From Candidatus Nitrosotenuis cloacae (GTDB lineage Archaea > Thermoproteota > Nitrososphaeria > Nitrososphaerales > Nitrosopumilaceae), in assembly GCF_026768455.1 (NCBI RefSeq), contig NZ_JAPPVQ010000017.1, forward strand, positions 1 through 64,000: a DNA stretch of 64,000 bases, in the 5' to 3' direction. Of this stretch, positions 33,690 through 42,191 are shown piece after piece. How positions within the stretch are numbered: position 1 is the stretch's first letter; every line of letters starts with the position of its first letter. The notes below the pieces were generated by a model. It was not told the DNA's origin. It saw nothing but the letters and a program-made list of their open reading frames with translations, and ran no database searches. The position numbers and the translations under genes were made by a program.

Positions 33690-34854
33690 CGAATCGCTCT
33701 ATTTCGTCAAGGGCAAACCCGAGCGTATTAAGATCTGGCAGGAACACTATCCTAAAGTGACCGCTGCCGTACTTTGTTCCAAAGCCAGAGCCGTGTACAG
33801 TAAGGACACCTGTCTTTCGTAATAATTCCATTACAAATTCTTGGTCCGACTTGTACCTGTTGTTCTCTATCTTTGGAAATGCGTAAAATGCCCCCCTTGG
33901 ATTTGTGCACGACAGTCCTGGAATGGAGTTTAGTCTCTTTACTACAAAGTCACGGCGCTTTTTTAATTCTGAAACAAATTCGTTGACATATCCTTGCGGG
34001 CCACGAAGCGACTCTAGTGCCGCATACTGCACAGGCAGATTGGTTGAGATCCTCACCCTTGCAAGCTTGGGCAGGTTTTCTCGCAATGGCTTTAGCTTGT
34101 CGGACTGGTTGAATGCGATGTAACCTATCCTCCAGCCGGACATGAGGTGCACCTTTGAGAATCCGTTTAATAGTATGATCGGCGAGTCGCCTGACACCTT
34201 GCCTATTCCGGTGAACTTTTCATCAAATACTATCTGGTCGTATATCTCGTCGCATATGATATACAGATCATGCTCGTTTGCAATGTCCACTAGCTTTTTG
34301 AGCGAATTTTCAGAAAATACCGCTCCTGTCGGGTTGTTTGGCGAAATGAGGCAGATTGCCACCGTCTTTGGTGTTATCTTTGACTTTATGTCGTCAATGT
34401 CGGGCGTGGAGTTTTTCAGATCCACTGCAAATTCCACAGGGATGCCGCCGTGCAGTCGCACGTATGACGCGTATGGTGGATAGTACGGCCCTGGGAGCAG
34501 CACCTCGTCTCCTTCCTCCACTATTGAGGACATTACCATGTCAAGTGCCTCTGATACTCCGTTTGTTACCAAGATGTCGTCTGCAGATACCGAAAGTCCC
34601 TTTGCCTTTTCCTTTTGCGCAATTGCTTCTCGCAGTTCTGGAAGACCCTCTGATGATGCGTAATAGTTGTTTCCCGATTTGATTGATCTTATCATTGCCT
34701 CCTTGACGTTGTCTGGCGGCTGGAATCCGTACTGGACTGGGTCTCCTATGTTAAGATAGGTGATCTTTTGTCCCTGCTTTTCGACCTGCCTTGCCGCAGT
34801 GACTATGTCTCGTATTGCATACTCGACTCCCGCTACTTTTTTTGAGACCTTCAA
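33673..34854 (-). CDS. Pyridoxal-phosphate aminotransferase (class I)
   Basis: 393 aa from TTG 34854; a longer frame to 34905 would overlap tRNA-Arg and is rejected. Family motifs include YASSEGLPELR, SPNNPTGAVF, CDEIYDQIVF and NGFSKVHLMSGWRIGY with the PLP-binding lysine, and the tail GTKYGSGHFRIVFL. It resembles archaeal alanine/aspartate aminotransferases. It moves an amino group between an amino acid and a keto acid; the specific substrate is not readable. The 3' end overlaps the PPOX gene by 17 bp (convergent). Confidence 0.9.
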   Translation of the reverse strand: MKVSKKVAGVEYAIRDIVTAARQVEKQGQKITYLNIGDPVQYGFQPPDNVKEAMIRSIKSGNNYYASSEGLPELREAIAQKEKAKGLSVSADDILVTNGVSEALDMVMSSIVEEGDEVLLPGPYYPPYASYVRLHGGIPVEFAVDLKNSTPDIDDIKSKITPKTVAICLISPNNPTGAVFSENSLKKLVDIANEHDLYIICDEIYDQIVFDEKFTGIGKVSGDSPIILLNGFSKVHLMSGWRIGYIAFNQSDKLKPLRENLPKLARVRISTNLPVQYAALESLRGPQGYVNEFVSELKKRRDFVVKRLNSIPGLSCTNPRGAFYAFPKIENNRYKSDQEFVMELLRKTGVLTVHGSGFGTKYGSGHFRIVFLPDLNTLGFALDEIERFVSTAS

Positions 34855-34892
34855 GCAGCTAGACAGATATTTAGCCCCGTTATAGTGGTTTT

Positions 34893-34966
34893 GGACTCGT
34901 AGCACAGTCTGGATAGTGCGGGCGGCTTCGGACCGCCAGGCCGAGGGATCGAAGCCCTCCGAGCCC
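34893..34966 (+). tRNA. tRNA-Arg (anticodon TCG)
   Basis: Decodes CGA (and related) codons. D-stem GCAC/GTGC, anticodon stem GGCGG/CCGCC around loop CTTCGGA (anticodon TCG), T-stem GAGGG/CCCTC. Acceptor GGACTCG against CGAGCCC has one A-C mismatch at pair 3-70, and the T-loop is ATCGAAG instead of TTCGAAT. No CCA is encoded. These departures suggest relaxed constraint or sequence errors; still a plausible tRNA. Confidence 0.85.
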
Positions 34967-34978
34967 TTTTTTATTTTG
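34967..34978 (+). terminator. T-run after tRNA-Arg
   Basis: Six T, A, then four T immediately after the tRNA 3' end, fitting transcription stop. Confidence 0.55.
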
Positions 34979-35020
34979 ACTTTACACTAACTATTTAGAA
35001 TAGAATTGCAAATGCACTGC

Positions 35021-35260
35021 ATGGTTCCAGGAATCGGACTCATGAAGAAAAGACTAGAGACCGAAAAGCAGGCAGTGGCGCTTGCAGTGTCAGGTGTGGT
35101 AAAAAAATACAACGTACTTCCATCCGATGCAAAAACGCTGGAGACAAAATACGACGATGAGATGGGTGACTGGTATGTCGCACTGGGCTTTTCGGACAAG
35201 CGCGTTATAGTAAAGATGGACTCGGTTCACGCAACCATATCCGAGATAAGCGAGATCTAG
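35021..35260 (+). CDS. Small conserved-looking protein, 79 aa
   Basis: The start is uncertain among ATG 35012, 35021 and 35042; 35021 lies about 26 bp from a TATA-like CTATTTAGA. MKKRLETEKQAVALAVSGVV is helical and KYDDEMGDWYVALGFSDKRV looks like beta strands, suggesting a small alpha/beta fold. No family is recognised. It lies just downstream of tRNA-Arg. Confidence 0.5.
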   Translation: MVPGIGLMKKRLETEKQAVALAVSGVVKKYNVLPSDAKTLETKYDDEMGDWYVALGFSDKRVIVKMDSVHATISEISEI

Positions 35261-35261
35261 C

Positions 35262-35342
35262 CTATTTTGAGAACTCGATTTCCAGACACAGGTCACATTC
35301 TTTGAAGGTTTTAGAGTACGACCACTTGTGTTCGTGCTTCAT
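35262..35342 (-). CDS. Possible 26-aa Cys/His microprotein
   Basis: ATG 35342 opens MKHEHKWSYSKTFKECDLCL and ends EIEFSK. HEH plus CDLC could bind one metal ion, as in tiny zinc knuckles. The strongest support is a TATA-like CCTTAAACC centred 26 bp upstream, the ideal spacing for a leaderless mRNA from this exact ATG. Otherwise unproven. Confidence 0.45.
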   Translation of the reverse strand: MKHEHKWSYSKTFKECDLCLEIEFSK

Positions 35343-35363
35343 GGATATGGATACAACAAAATC

Positions 35364-35372
35364 GGTTTAAGG
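35364..35372 (-). promoter_or_regulatory. TATA box before the microprotein
   Basis: CCTTAAACC on the minus strand is centred 26 bp from ATG 35342. Confidence 0.45.
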
Positions 35373-35403
35373 AATGTGTCTGTTCGGTATCGACAAGCTT
35401 GCC

Positions 35404-36036
35404 TTACTTTCTAAATGAGACGTTTGGCGCATCAGGCGTTGGAATGACAATCAGGCCGCCGTCTCTAAGCTGCCCAATCAGTTGTATTACCTCTTTTTCC
35501 ACCTGCGATCTTTGCAGGCCGGTCTTTTGCGCAAATATCTCAACTAGTTCCGTTATCTTTCTCTGGCCGTTGCAGGACTTCCAAAAGTCCACGATTGCCT
35601 GGTTTACCATGAATCCCTGGTTGTGCTCGTTTGCCAGAACCATGCCTCCGTCTTCCTGCTGTACTAAAGAGCCGACTCCTTGCGGCAGTGCCGTCTCATA
35701 GTCGATTGGGGCAGGACTGCCTCTTGATGACAGGCTTTTCAGCTTTGCCTTTGCAGATTCTGCCATTTTGTCCATGGTCCATGGGGGATCCCACACAATG
35801 TCGACTTTGACGTCGTTTACACCGGGGACCTTTTTCGTGTATCTTGTAACGTCTGCGACAAGTGTTTGGTGTAACGGGCACCCCTGTGTTGTCATTGTCA
35901 TTTTGATGTGAACGTCGTTTGATTCAGAAATGTCAATTCCGTAGATTAGTCCCATTTCCACAATGTTTAGCGGGACTTCGGGGTCCATGCACTTTGTAAG
36001 CGAGTCCCGGACCTGATCTACTGTAACAGTGGACAT
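35404..36036 (-). CDS. MIP18/PaaD (DUF59) and PqqD-like fusion
   Basis: 210 aa. Residues 1-100 form a MIP18-type domain: VDQVRDSLTKCMDPEVPLNI, MTMTTQGCPLHQTL with the family Cys, and VDIVWDPPWT. Such domains help deliver or mature Fe-S clusters. From about residue 110 the sequence shifts to a PqqD-like domain (VLANEHNQGFMVNQAIVDFW, and the IVEIFAQKTG-like helices). The fusion is uncommon and might link Fe-S assembly with peptide or radical-SAM protein recognition. Divergent from no neighbour: the MtnA-like gene lies 36 bp upstream on the same strand. Confidence 0.75.
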   Translation of the reverse strand: MSTVTVDQVRDSLTKCMDPEVPLNIVEMGLIYGIDISESNDVHIKMTMTTQGCPLHQTLVADVTRYTKKVPGVNDVKVDIVWDPPWTMDKMAESAKAKLKSLSSRGSPAPIDYETALPQGVGSLVQQEDGGMVLANEHNQGFMVNQAIVDFWKSCNGQRKITELVEIFAQKTGLQRSQVEKEVIQLIGQLRDGGLIVIPTPDAPNVSFRK

Positions 36037-36072
36037 ATTTTGTATGTGCTTTTAAAAATCAATAAAAACTTT

Positions 36073-37128
36073 CTATTTCTTAGCTTCGAATAATTTCTTA
36101 ATTGATTCCTCAAATGGGGGCTTTGCCACGCCTGCTTCTGTGATTATGCCTGAGATCAGCTCAGGCGGCGTCATGTCAAATGCAGGGTTTATCACGTTGA
36201 TTCCATCTGGTGCGGTTTTTTTGTCACCAATCTGTGTTACTTCGGTTCCCTTTCGTTGCTCGATTATGACATCCTGTGGGTTGCTCTTCATGTCAAATGT
36301 TGAAAGTGGTGCTGCCACGTAGAACGGGATTCCGTGCTGCTTTGCAATTAGTGCTACTTGGTATGTGCCGATTTTGTTGTATACATGTCCGGTTCTAAGG
36401 ACTCTGTCCGCGCCAACTACTACCTTGTTTACAAGCTTGTTTGCCATGGAGTACCCTACTGCCGTGTCGGGGATTAGGCTGACATCTATTCCATCATGGT
36501 GCAATTCAAATGCGGTTAGTCTAGAGCCTTGCTGAACCGGTCTTGTCTCGGTCGCTATGACCTTGATGTTTTTTCCGCTGTCTTTTGTTGCTCGAATCAC
36601 ACCCAATGCGGTTCCGTATGCTACGGTTGCTAGTGAGCCTGCATTGCAGTGAGTCATTATAGTGTCATTGTTGTTGAATAATTGGGAGCCATGCTTTCCC
36701 ATCGTCATGTTTATTGTGATGTCATCTTCTGCCATTTGTTTTGCAGTATTGATAATTGATTCTTTGATTTTGTTTACATCATTTCCCTTTTTTGCAACGA
36801 TCATTATTTGTTCCAAGCCCCAAGCCAGATTGACTGCGGTAGGTCGTGTTTCAAATAGAACTTTCTTAGCAGATTCTAGATCAGTGATTAATTGTTCTGG
36901 GGTAGAAGCATTACTTTGTAGTCCGGCCAATGCCAAACCAAAAGCTCCTGCTACTCCGATTGCAGGTGCGCCACGGATGACCAGATTCCTAATTGCACTG
37001 GCAACATCGTTATAATCAGTATATTTTACATGTATCAATTCGTTTGGCAATTTGGTTTGATCTATCATTACAACAGCATTGTCTTTCCATTCAACTGTTC
37101 TAAGCCCGGAATAGAGTAAATCTGTCAA
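36073..37128 (-). CDS. mtnA: MtnA-like sugar-phosphate isomerase
   Basis: Interconverts S-methyl-5-thioribose-1-phosphate and its ribulose form, or another ribose-1-phosphate in some archaea. 351 aa, normal for the family. GAPAIGVAGAFGLAL, MTHCNAGSLATVAYGTAL with the catalytic Cys, ETRPVQQGSRLTAFEL and VGADRVLRTGHVYNKIGTYQ with the catalytic Asp are all present. Related to eIF2B-alpha-type proteins, but this pattern favours MtnA. Located just upstream of the DUF59 gene. Confidence 0.9.
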   Translation of the reverse strand: MTDLLYSGLRTVEWKDNAVVMIDQTKLPNELIHVKYTDYNDVASAIRNLVIRGAPAIGVAGAFGLALAGLQSNASTPEQLITDLESAKKVLFETRPTAVNLAWGLEQIMIVAKKGNDVNKIKESIINTAKQMAEDDITINMTMGKHGSQLFNNNDTIMTHCNAGSLATVAYGTALGVIRATKDSGKNIKVIATETRPVQQGSRLTAFELHHDGIDVSLIPDTAVGYSMANKLVNKVVVGADRVLRTGHVYNKIGTYQVALIAKQHGIPFYVAAPLSTFDMKSNPQDVIIEQRKGTEVTQIGDKKTAPDGINVINPAFDMTPPELISGIITEAGVAKPPFEESIKKLFEAKK

Positions 37129-37192
37129 TAAAAGTATTGTTCAGACTAGGTCTTATAATTTATTAGAAATTTTTGTGTTTGTTGGAAGTATT

Positions 37193-37561
37193 TTACAAGT
37201 GCATTGTTTGATGCACGATATTTCGGTATTTGTCATAGATTATTGATCTATATTCTGTCGAAAATACTTCGGTGAATACAGAGTCTTCAATGGCTATTAT
37301 TAGATTAGCGGATTTTGCTGGAATTTTTAGTATTGCTGGAGCTGTGACTATTGAGATATGTTCTTGTTTTGTTTCAATATTTTCTAATCGATGCTCGATT
37401 TTTCCAATAATTAACATGTGTGTAATGTCATAGTCATGATAATGGCCGCCACGTGCTAACCCTTTTTTAATTTCAAATAGATTCACTTTTGTTTTATCAT
37501 ATGTAAAAAATAAGATTCTTCCTCTTTTGTCTCCACCTTCCCCCTTGAATTCAAATACCAA
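37193..37561 (-). CDS. Cupin protein, sugar-isomerase-like
   Basis: 122 aa with a single cupin barrel: GGHYHDYDITHMLIIG (residues 35-50) and IPAKSANLIIAIEDSVFTEVF. The His-x-His and later Glu form the likely active site, recalling FdtA/WxcM-type dTDP-sugar isomerases and 3,5-epimerases. It opens the glycan island on its left side. Sugar-nucleotide editing is probable, but the substrate is not readable. Confidence 0.65.
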   Translation of the reverse strand: MVFEFKGEGGDKRGRILFFTYDKTKVNLFEIKKGLARGGHYHDYDITHMLIIGKIEHRLENIETKQEHISIVTAPAILKIPAKSANLIIAIEDSVFTEVFSTEYRSIIYDKYRNIVHQTMHL

Positions 37562-37668
37562 TGATTTTATTACAAAACTCAGATTATATGAACAGATATG
37601 ACGATATGGATTAAAAAATTCAATGTTGTATTGAATGATTATTCATAAAATTGAAAATTGGCTAAAAA

Positions 37669-38313
37669 TTAAATCTTACGTGTAAGAATTTTCCACCAAA
37701 CACTTGTTGTTGAATCTAAGTTTATGTGTCGATCTTCGTCGAAAGTTATGATCTCAAAATTTTTTGTCAGTAAGTTTTTCAATTCAACTTCATTGAAAAA
37801 ATAACGAGTTATTCCTTTATGCTCAAAAGCATTTTCGTCGATTTTATTTCCAAAATTATGATATTTATCGCCTGATTTTTTGGTTGAAAGTAGAAACAAT
37901 GATTGTTTTTTTACAACCGCCGAAATATTGTCAAATATTTTAGAGAGTCTTGCCATATCAAAAAACTGTAATGCAAGATTGGAATAAATGAAATCAAATG
38001 TTTCTTCTGGAAACGGTAATGGTTTTTCAACATCATGTACAAATACATTAAGATTTTCTAATTTCAGAGATTTTTTTAAATCCTTAACATAGTCTATAGC
38101 GTTAACAGATATGTCAAAAGCATGAACATTGTGTCCCAGAGTGGAAAAAAATATTGCATCCCTACCTTGTCCACAACCTATCTCTAAGATATTCAGATTT
38201 TTTTTGTAGAAGATAGATTCAGCATGTTTTGCTAATTTTGTTGGTCCTGTACCGAAAAAATCTTTAGCGGAATAGAGAGAATTCCAATATGTAAGTTTGT
38301 CTTCGTTACCCAT
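37669..38313 (-). CDS. SAM-dependent methyltransferase
   Basis: 214 aa with class I SAM binding: NILEIGCGQGRDAIFFSTLG near residue 40, an acidic residue ending the second strand (HAFDIS), and DFIYSNLALQFF in the motif IV region. It probably methylates a sugar or lipid intermediate in the glycan island. Target unknown. Confidence 0.8.
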   Translation of the reverse strand: MGNEDKLTYWNSLYSAKDFFGTGPTKLAKHAESIFYKKNLNILEIGCGQGRDAIFFSTLGHNVHAFDISVNAIDYVKDLKKSLKLENLNVFVHDVEKPLPFPEETFDFIYSNLALQFFDMARLSKIFDNISAVVKKQSLFLLSTKKSGDKYHNFGNKIDENAFEHKGITRYFFNEVELKNLLTKNFEIITFDEDRHINLDSTTSVWWKILTRKI

Positions 38314-38343
38314 AACTATGCACGAAATAATCTTTAGTTAAAT

Positions 38344-39456
38344 CTATGCATCAGCAAGGATACGATCTAATTCAAGTCTCATTTCTTGTGCTTTTTCAGG
38401 AAACTTTGATAGGACATTTTTTTCCTCACTCGGATCATCTACAAGATAGTATAATTCTTCACTTTTATTGTGAATATTTTTTATGAATTTCCATTGTGGT
38501 GTACGTATTGCCCAGACATTGGGTTTTTCTGGAGGCCGATTGGTGTCAAGTGGATTACCAGATTGTGAAAACGCTATCCTTGATTTTCCTTTACCATACA
38601 AGAACGGAATTAGGCTTTCACCTTGAAAAACGGTATAGTCAGGATCTATTGGAATAGTGAGTATCTCCAGAATGGTTGGTAATACATCTATAGATCTAAC
38701 TTGTTCGTTGACCAACTTAGGTAGTAAGCTCTTGTGGTAAAAAAGTGCAGTTGAATTAATTGTGTAATCATAACAGAAAACTCCATAAGCTCTTTCTCCA
38801 ATTTTTTCACCAACGCTAATTCCATGATCAGATATAACAACTATTAGGGTATCGTCAATAATTCCTATTTTTTCACAGTGAGTGATGATTTGTCCTAGAT
38901 AATCATCAGCAGCTAAAAATAGTTTATCATAATATTCTTCATTCTTTTTACGATTGGAAAAGTATTCAGTACTAAAATTATTATATTTTTGAAGTACTTC
39001 TTGCATTATTCCGGTATGAATGTTACTGTAATGCAAATACAAGAAGAATTTTTTACCTTCTTTACGAAGCAAATTCATTCTGTCAATTAATGAAATATGG
39101 CGAATGGTAAGGTTATCATGTAGCTCATCATGAACTATCAGTTGATCAAATCCTGACGGTGGTAAAACTAGTTTGTTTATTACATCACCATATGTTACAT
39201 AGTGCGCGTCTTGGAGATATTTTGTCAATGTTTTGTATTTGTCTTTTTTAAAGTGTACATTTGACCAATAGCTATCAACACCAGTTTTATTTCCGTAAGT
39301 ACCACTAAAGATAGCATGCATCGCAGCTATTGTATAAGGAGCATATGCAATCACTTTAGAAAAAAAAGCACTCTTTTCTATTAGTTTTTTATAATTAACA
39401 CCATTTACTATACGATCAAGGCGCGCTCCGTCCATCGTAATAAAAATTACATTCAT
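38344..39456 (-). CDS. Sulfatase/alkaline phosphatase-fold hydrolase or transferase
   Basis: 370 aa. VIFITMDGARLDRIV at the start and VVISDHGISVG near residue 215 supply the metal-binding Asp/His pairs. APYTIAAMHAIFSGTYG near residue 60 places Thr where sulfatases have a Cys or Ser nucleophile, as in phosphoethanolamine and phosphoglycerol transferases. No signal peptide is visible, so it may act in the cytoplasm or at the membrane face. It is one of two such genes beside an RHH-like gene. Confidence 0.75.
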   Translation of the reverse strand: MNVIFITMDGARLDRIVNGVNYKKLIEKSAFFSKVIAYAPYTIAAMHAIFSGTYGNKTGVDSYWSNVHFKKDKYKTLTKYLQDAHYVTYGDVINKLVLPPSGFDQLIVHDELHDNLTIRHISLIDRMNLLRKEGKKFFLYLHYSNIHTGIMQEVLQKYNNFSTEYFSNRKKNEEYYDKLFLAADDYLGQIITHCEKIGIIDDTLIVVISDHGISVGEKIGERAYGVFCYDYTINSTALFYHKSLLPKLVNEQVRSIDVLPTILEILTIPIDPDYTVFQGESLIPFLYGKGKSRIAFSQSGNPLDTNRPPEKPNVWAIRTPQWKFIKNIHNKSEELYYLVDDPSEEKNVLSKFPEKAQEMRLELDRILADA

Positions 39457-39522
39457 TTACTTGATATTATTCATCAACACCCATATTATTGATTGTTATT
39501 TTAACCACAATCACATATTGAA

Positions 39523-39729
39523 TTAAAGATAACCTAGTTTTTTCAGCTCACTTTCAATCATTTGTTTTTGATGTTCGTTATCTTGAGCATCTTTACCGAA
39601 TAGAATTTCTTCCAGAACATAATCCACATAATCTTCAACAGAAGAAAATCCCTGTTCGGTGTTTTGTATTTTCTTCGATATCTCTTCAAAAAATTTAGAA
39701 TTAATCGTAATGGGGGATCTATTATTCAC
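39523..39729 (-). CDS. Small ribbon-helix-helix-like protein, 68 aa
   Basis: SPITINSKFFEEISKKIQNT followed by SSVEDYVDYVLEEILFG matches the strand-helix-helix plan of CopG/RHH proteins. The tail KQMIESELKKLGYL is a separate conserved-looking helix; similar short proteins sit next to sulfatase genes in other thaumarchaeal islands as I recall. A DNA-binding regulator of the flanking hydrolases or a subunit of them. Confidence moderate. Confidence 0.6.
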   Translation of the reverse strand: MNNRSPITINSKFFEEISKKIQNTEQGFSSVEDYVDYVLEEILFGKDAQDNEHQKQMIESELKKLGYL

Positions 39730-39759
39730 ACATAAGTTGTCACTAAGAGCTTTAAATTC

Positions 39760-41076
39760 TTATTCTTGTAAAGATAACTTTGCACGATTTTTATCTATAA
39801 TTTTTTTTAATTGTGTTTTTGTAAACTGGCTTCGAATATCCTTAATGGTTCGTTCCATAGATCTTACTGTCATGGGTTCGTTTTGTGCAATATTGTTTTT
39901 TTCAGATGGATCATCTTGCAGATTGTATAAGTGAACATGTTGTTTTTCGTCAGATCTAGATCTGAAATATTTGTATTTGGAGGTTCTTATACCAATAACA
40001 TATCCAGATGATTCTTTTTTAATCGTAGCACTTTCAAGGTAGGCCGGGAGTTCTTCTTGAAATTGCCTATTGATTATTGGAACCAGACTAACTCCATCAA
40101 CATTAATTTTATCTGCACCAATAAGCTCTAAAACAGTAGGCAGAAGATCAACATGACGCACTTGTTGCGAGATTTTTAGTCCTTTATCAATACCATATCC
40201 AGCCAAAAGTAATGGTATGTGTACAGCATCATCAAATAGATACCAATCTGCACGCTTGTTAAATCCTCTCATTTCTTCAGGTGTTAGAATTTTCTTGAAT
40301 TTTATTTCTCTATACTTCCCAATCAAAATTTGTAGTAAAATAAAAAACTTTAATCCAATAGGCTCAGCAATTGGAAAAATTTTTTTTATTGTTTTAAAAG
40401 TATTTTGTAAATTACTGATATCAGTTATTCTTTTATCGGTGATAGGAATATAATCCCCATGATCTGATGTTACAATGACAAGAGTTTCATTAAAATTTAT
40501 GTTTTTTAATATTTTACCAATCCAGACATCTATTGCAGATATTGCTTTTTCATACTTACTATGACCATAGATGTCATCTGCGAACTGTTCAGGATAAACA
40601 AACTTACCTGCTGTTGGATGCAGATCCATTATATGCAAAAAATAGAGCCAAGGAGAGATGAAAGTTTTTGACGATAGTTTCTCTATTATTCTATCTCCAG
40701 TTCCTTCATACAACAATGCGTATGGATCAATAGAGTACGTATCAATTAAATCAAAATCTTTAGTTATAGTTTCAAAAAAAGACTTCTTAGGTATCATTCC
40801 ATACAAATTGTAGCCATGTTCTTTTAGAATTGAAAAAAAAAGTGTTGCTTTTGCATGATTTTTGTAAAAATCAATGCCAGTTTGAAATGGATATTGTCCT
40901 GTTAAAATACATCCAAAGCTTGGATCTGTTGCGTCAACAGAGCTAACTGCCTGTTCAAAGTATGTTCCACGTTGTATTAAGCTATCAATATTAGGTGTTT
41001 TTGATGTTTTTGTAGGCCCATAAAATTTGTCTGCACGTAATGAATCAATGGTTAGAAATAGAATGTTTGGTTTCAT
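39760..41076 (-). CDS. Sulfatase-family hydrolase or transferase
   Basis: 438 aa. ILFLTIDSLRADKF and VTSDHGDYIP carry the metal ligands and VSSVDATDPSFGCILTG near residue 50 presents Thr/Ser at the nucleophile position. VHIPLLLAGYGI and RTSKYKYFRSRSDEKQHVHL with NLQDDPSEKNNIAQNEP match the sulfatase C-terminus. A larger relative of the gene at 38344. Probably modifies or trims sulfated or phosphorylated surface glycans. Confidence 0.8.
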   Translation of the reverse strand: MKPNILFLTIDSLRADKFYGPTKTSKTPNIDSLIQRGTYFEQAVSSVDATDPSFGCILTGQYPFQTGIDFYKNHAKATLFFSILKEHGYNLYGMIPKKSFFETITKDFDLIDTYSIDPYALLYEGTGDRIIEKLSSKTFISPWLYFLHIMDLHPTAGKFVYPEQFADDIYGHSKYEKAISAIDVWIGKILKNINFNETLVIVTSDHGDYIPITDKRITDISNLQNTFKTIKKIFPIAEPIGLKFFILLQILIGKYREIKFKKILTPEEMRGFNKRADWYLFDDAVHIPLLLAGYGIDKGLKISQQVRHVDLLPTVLELIGADKINVDGVSLVPIINRQFQEELPAYLESATIKKESSGYVIGIRTSKYKYFRSRSDEKQHVHLYNLQDDPSEKNNIAQNEPMTVRSMERTIKDIRSQFTKTQLKKIIDKNRAKLSLQE

Positions 41077-41178
41077 GGACGTTAAATGACATGAATAATT
41101 AATTGTTTAATAAATATCGTTACGATAATTGCAGAAATAATTTAAGATGGATTTGGTTTTGTGAGCGATATTTGAAGA

Positions 41179-42174
41179 TTAGACATTAACTGGTTTGTTT
41201 TTCAGGTGAGAATTTCTTGCAGCTTCTAATATTTTTGCTTGTATCAAGAGATCCGATTCGAAATTAAAACACGATTGGGCTACATTAAGGACTTGTTTTG
41301 AAAACGAGTCTATCATTAATCGGAAATGGTTTGTTGGTTTGATGAATGTCTCTTTTTTGTTTGTGGATTCGACAATCAGAGATGCGGACATATCTGGTGG
41401 AATGTTATAAGCCCTCGATAGTCGTAAATGTCCTTTATCTCCCCATATTTCATATTTAGATTGGTAAAATAAACCATATCCAAATTCCATATGAGCAAAT
41501 TTATTGTCATCATATTTGAGAAATAATACTCCTTTCACATCAATGCCAGATTTTTTATCAATTACAGGGGAATAGAATGCAGATTGTGGCTCTTTGCCAA
41601 AAATTATTCTGCTAGCACATATCGGATAACATCCCGCATCATTTAGTATTCCACCACCGAGTTCCTTTTTGTAGCGTATATCATCAAAAGGAACCTGAGA
41701 AAATCCATACTTGCCATAAAATGAGAATATTTTTCCAATCTTTCCCGTTTTGATGATTTCATTGACTTTTTGATGTGATGGATGGAATCTGAACATAAAT
41801 CCTTCCATGAGCCTAACATTGTGTTTTTTGCATGCATTTACCATTTTTTTTGCAGATTCGTATGAGGTTGTGGAGGATTTCTCACACAGAATGTGTTTTT
41901 TTGCTCTAGCAGCTTTGATTACCCATTCTTCATGGAGTCCAATTGGTAGTGAAACATACACGACATCAACATGATTATCATTTAGCACATCTTGATATGA
42001 GCCAAATTTTTTACATTGAAATTTTTTGGAAAAAGTTTCTGCTTTGAGTATATCTCTACTACCAATATACTCCAATGAGGCAAATTTTGATTGTAAGATG
42101 GCCGGAATGGTTGAAGATAATGCTATCCTGGAACAACCAATTATCCCAAATCTTAGTTTTTTTATCAAGAACAC
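41179..42174 (-). CDS. Gfo/Idh/MocA-type sugar oxidoreductase
   Basis: 331 aa with an N-terminal NAD(P)-binding fold (RFGIIGCSRIALSSTIPAIL), ILCEKSSTTSYESAKK in the EKP-motif position, and GGGILNDAGCYPI in the C-terminal substrate domain. Such enzymes oxidise or reduce sugars, often nucleotide-linked. Start is GTG 42174. It overlaps nothing and follows an SDR gene on the same strand. Confidence 0.85.
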   Translation of the reverse strand: MFLIKKLRFGIIGCSRIALSSTIPAILQSKFASLEYIGSRDILKAETFSKKFQCKKFGSYQDVLNDNHVDVVYVSLPIGLHEEWVIKAARAKKHILCEKSSTTSYESAKKMVNACKKHNVRLMEGFMFRFHPSHQKVNEIIKTGKIGKIFSFYGKYGFSQVPFDDIRYKKELGGGILNDAGCYPICASRIIFGKEPQSAFYSPVIDKKSGIDVKGVLFLKYDDNKFAHMEFGYGLFYQSKYEIWGDKGHLRLSRAYNIPPDMSASLIVESTNKKETFIKPTNHFRLMIDSFSKQVLNVAQSCFNFESDLLIQAKILEAARNSHLKNKPVNV

Positions 42175-42191
42175 CTACGAGTCAAATGTGT

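Noticed and set aside
34855-34905. N-terminal extension of the aminotransferase
   Set aside because: It would overlap tRNA-Arg and lacks family similarity before residue 18.
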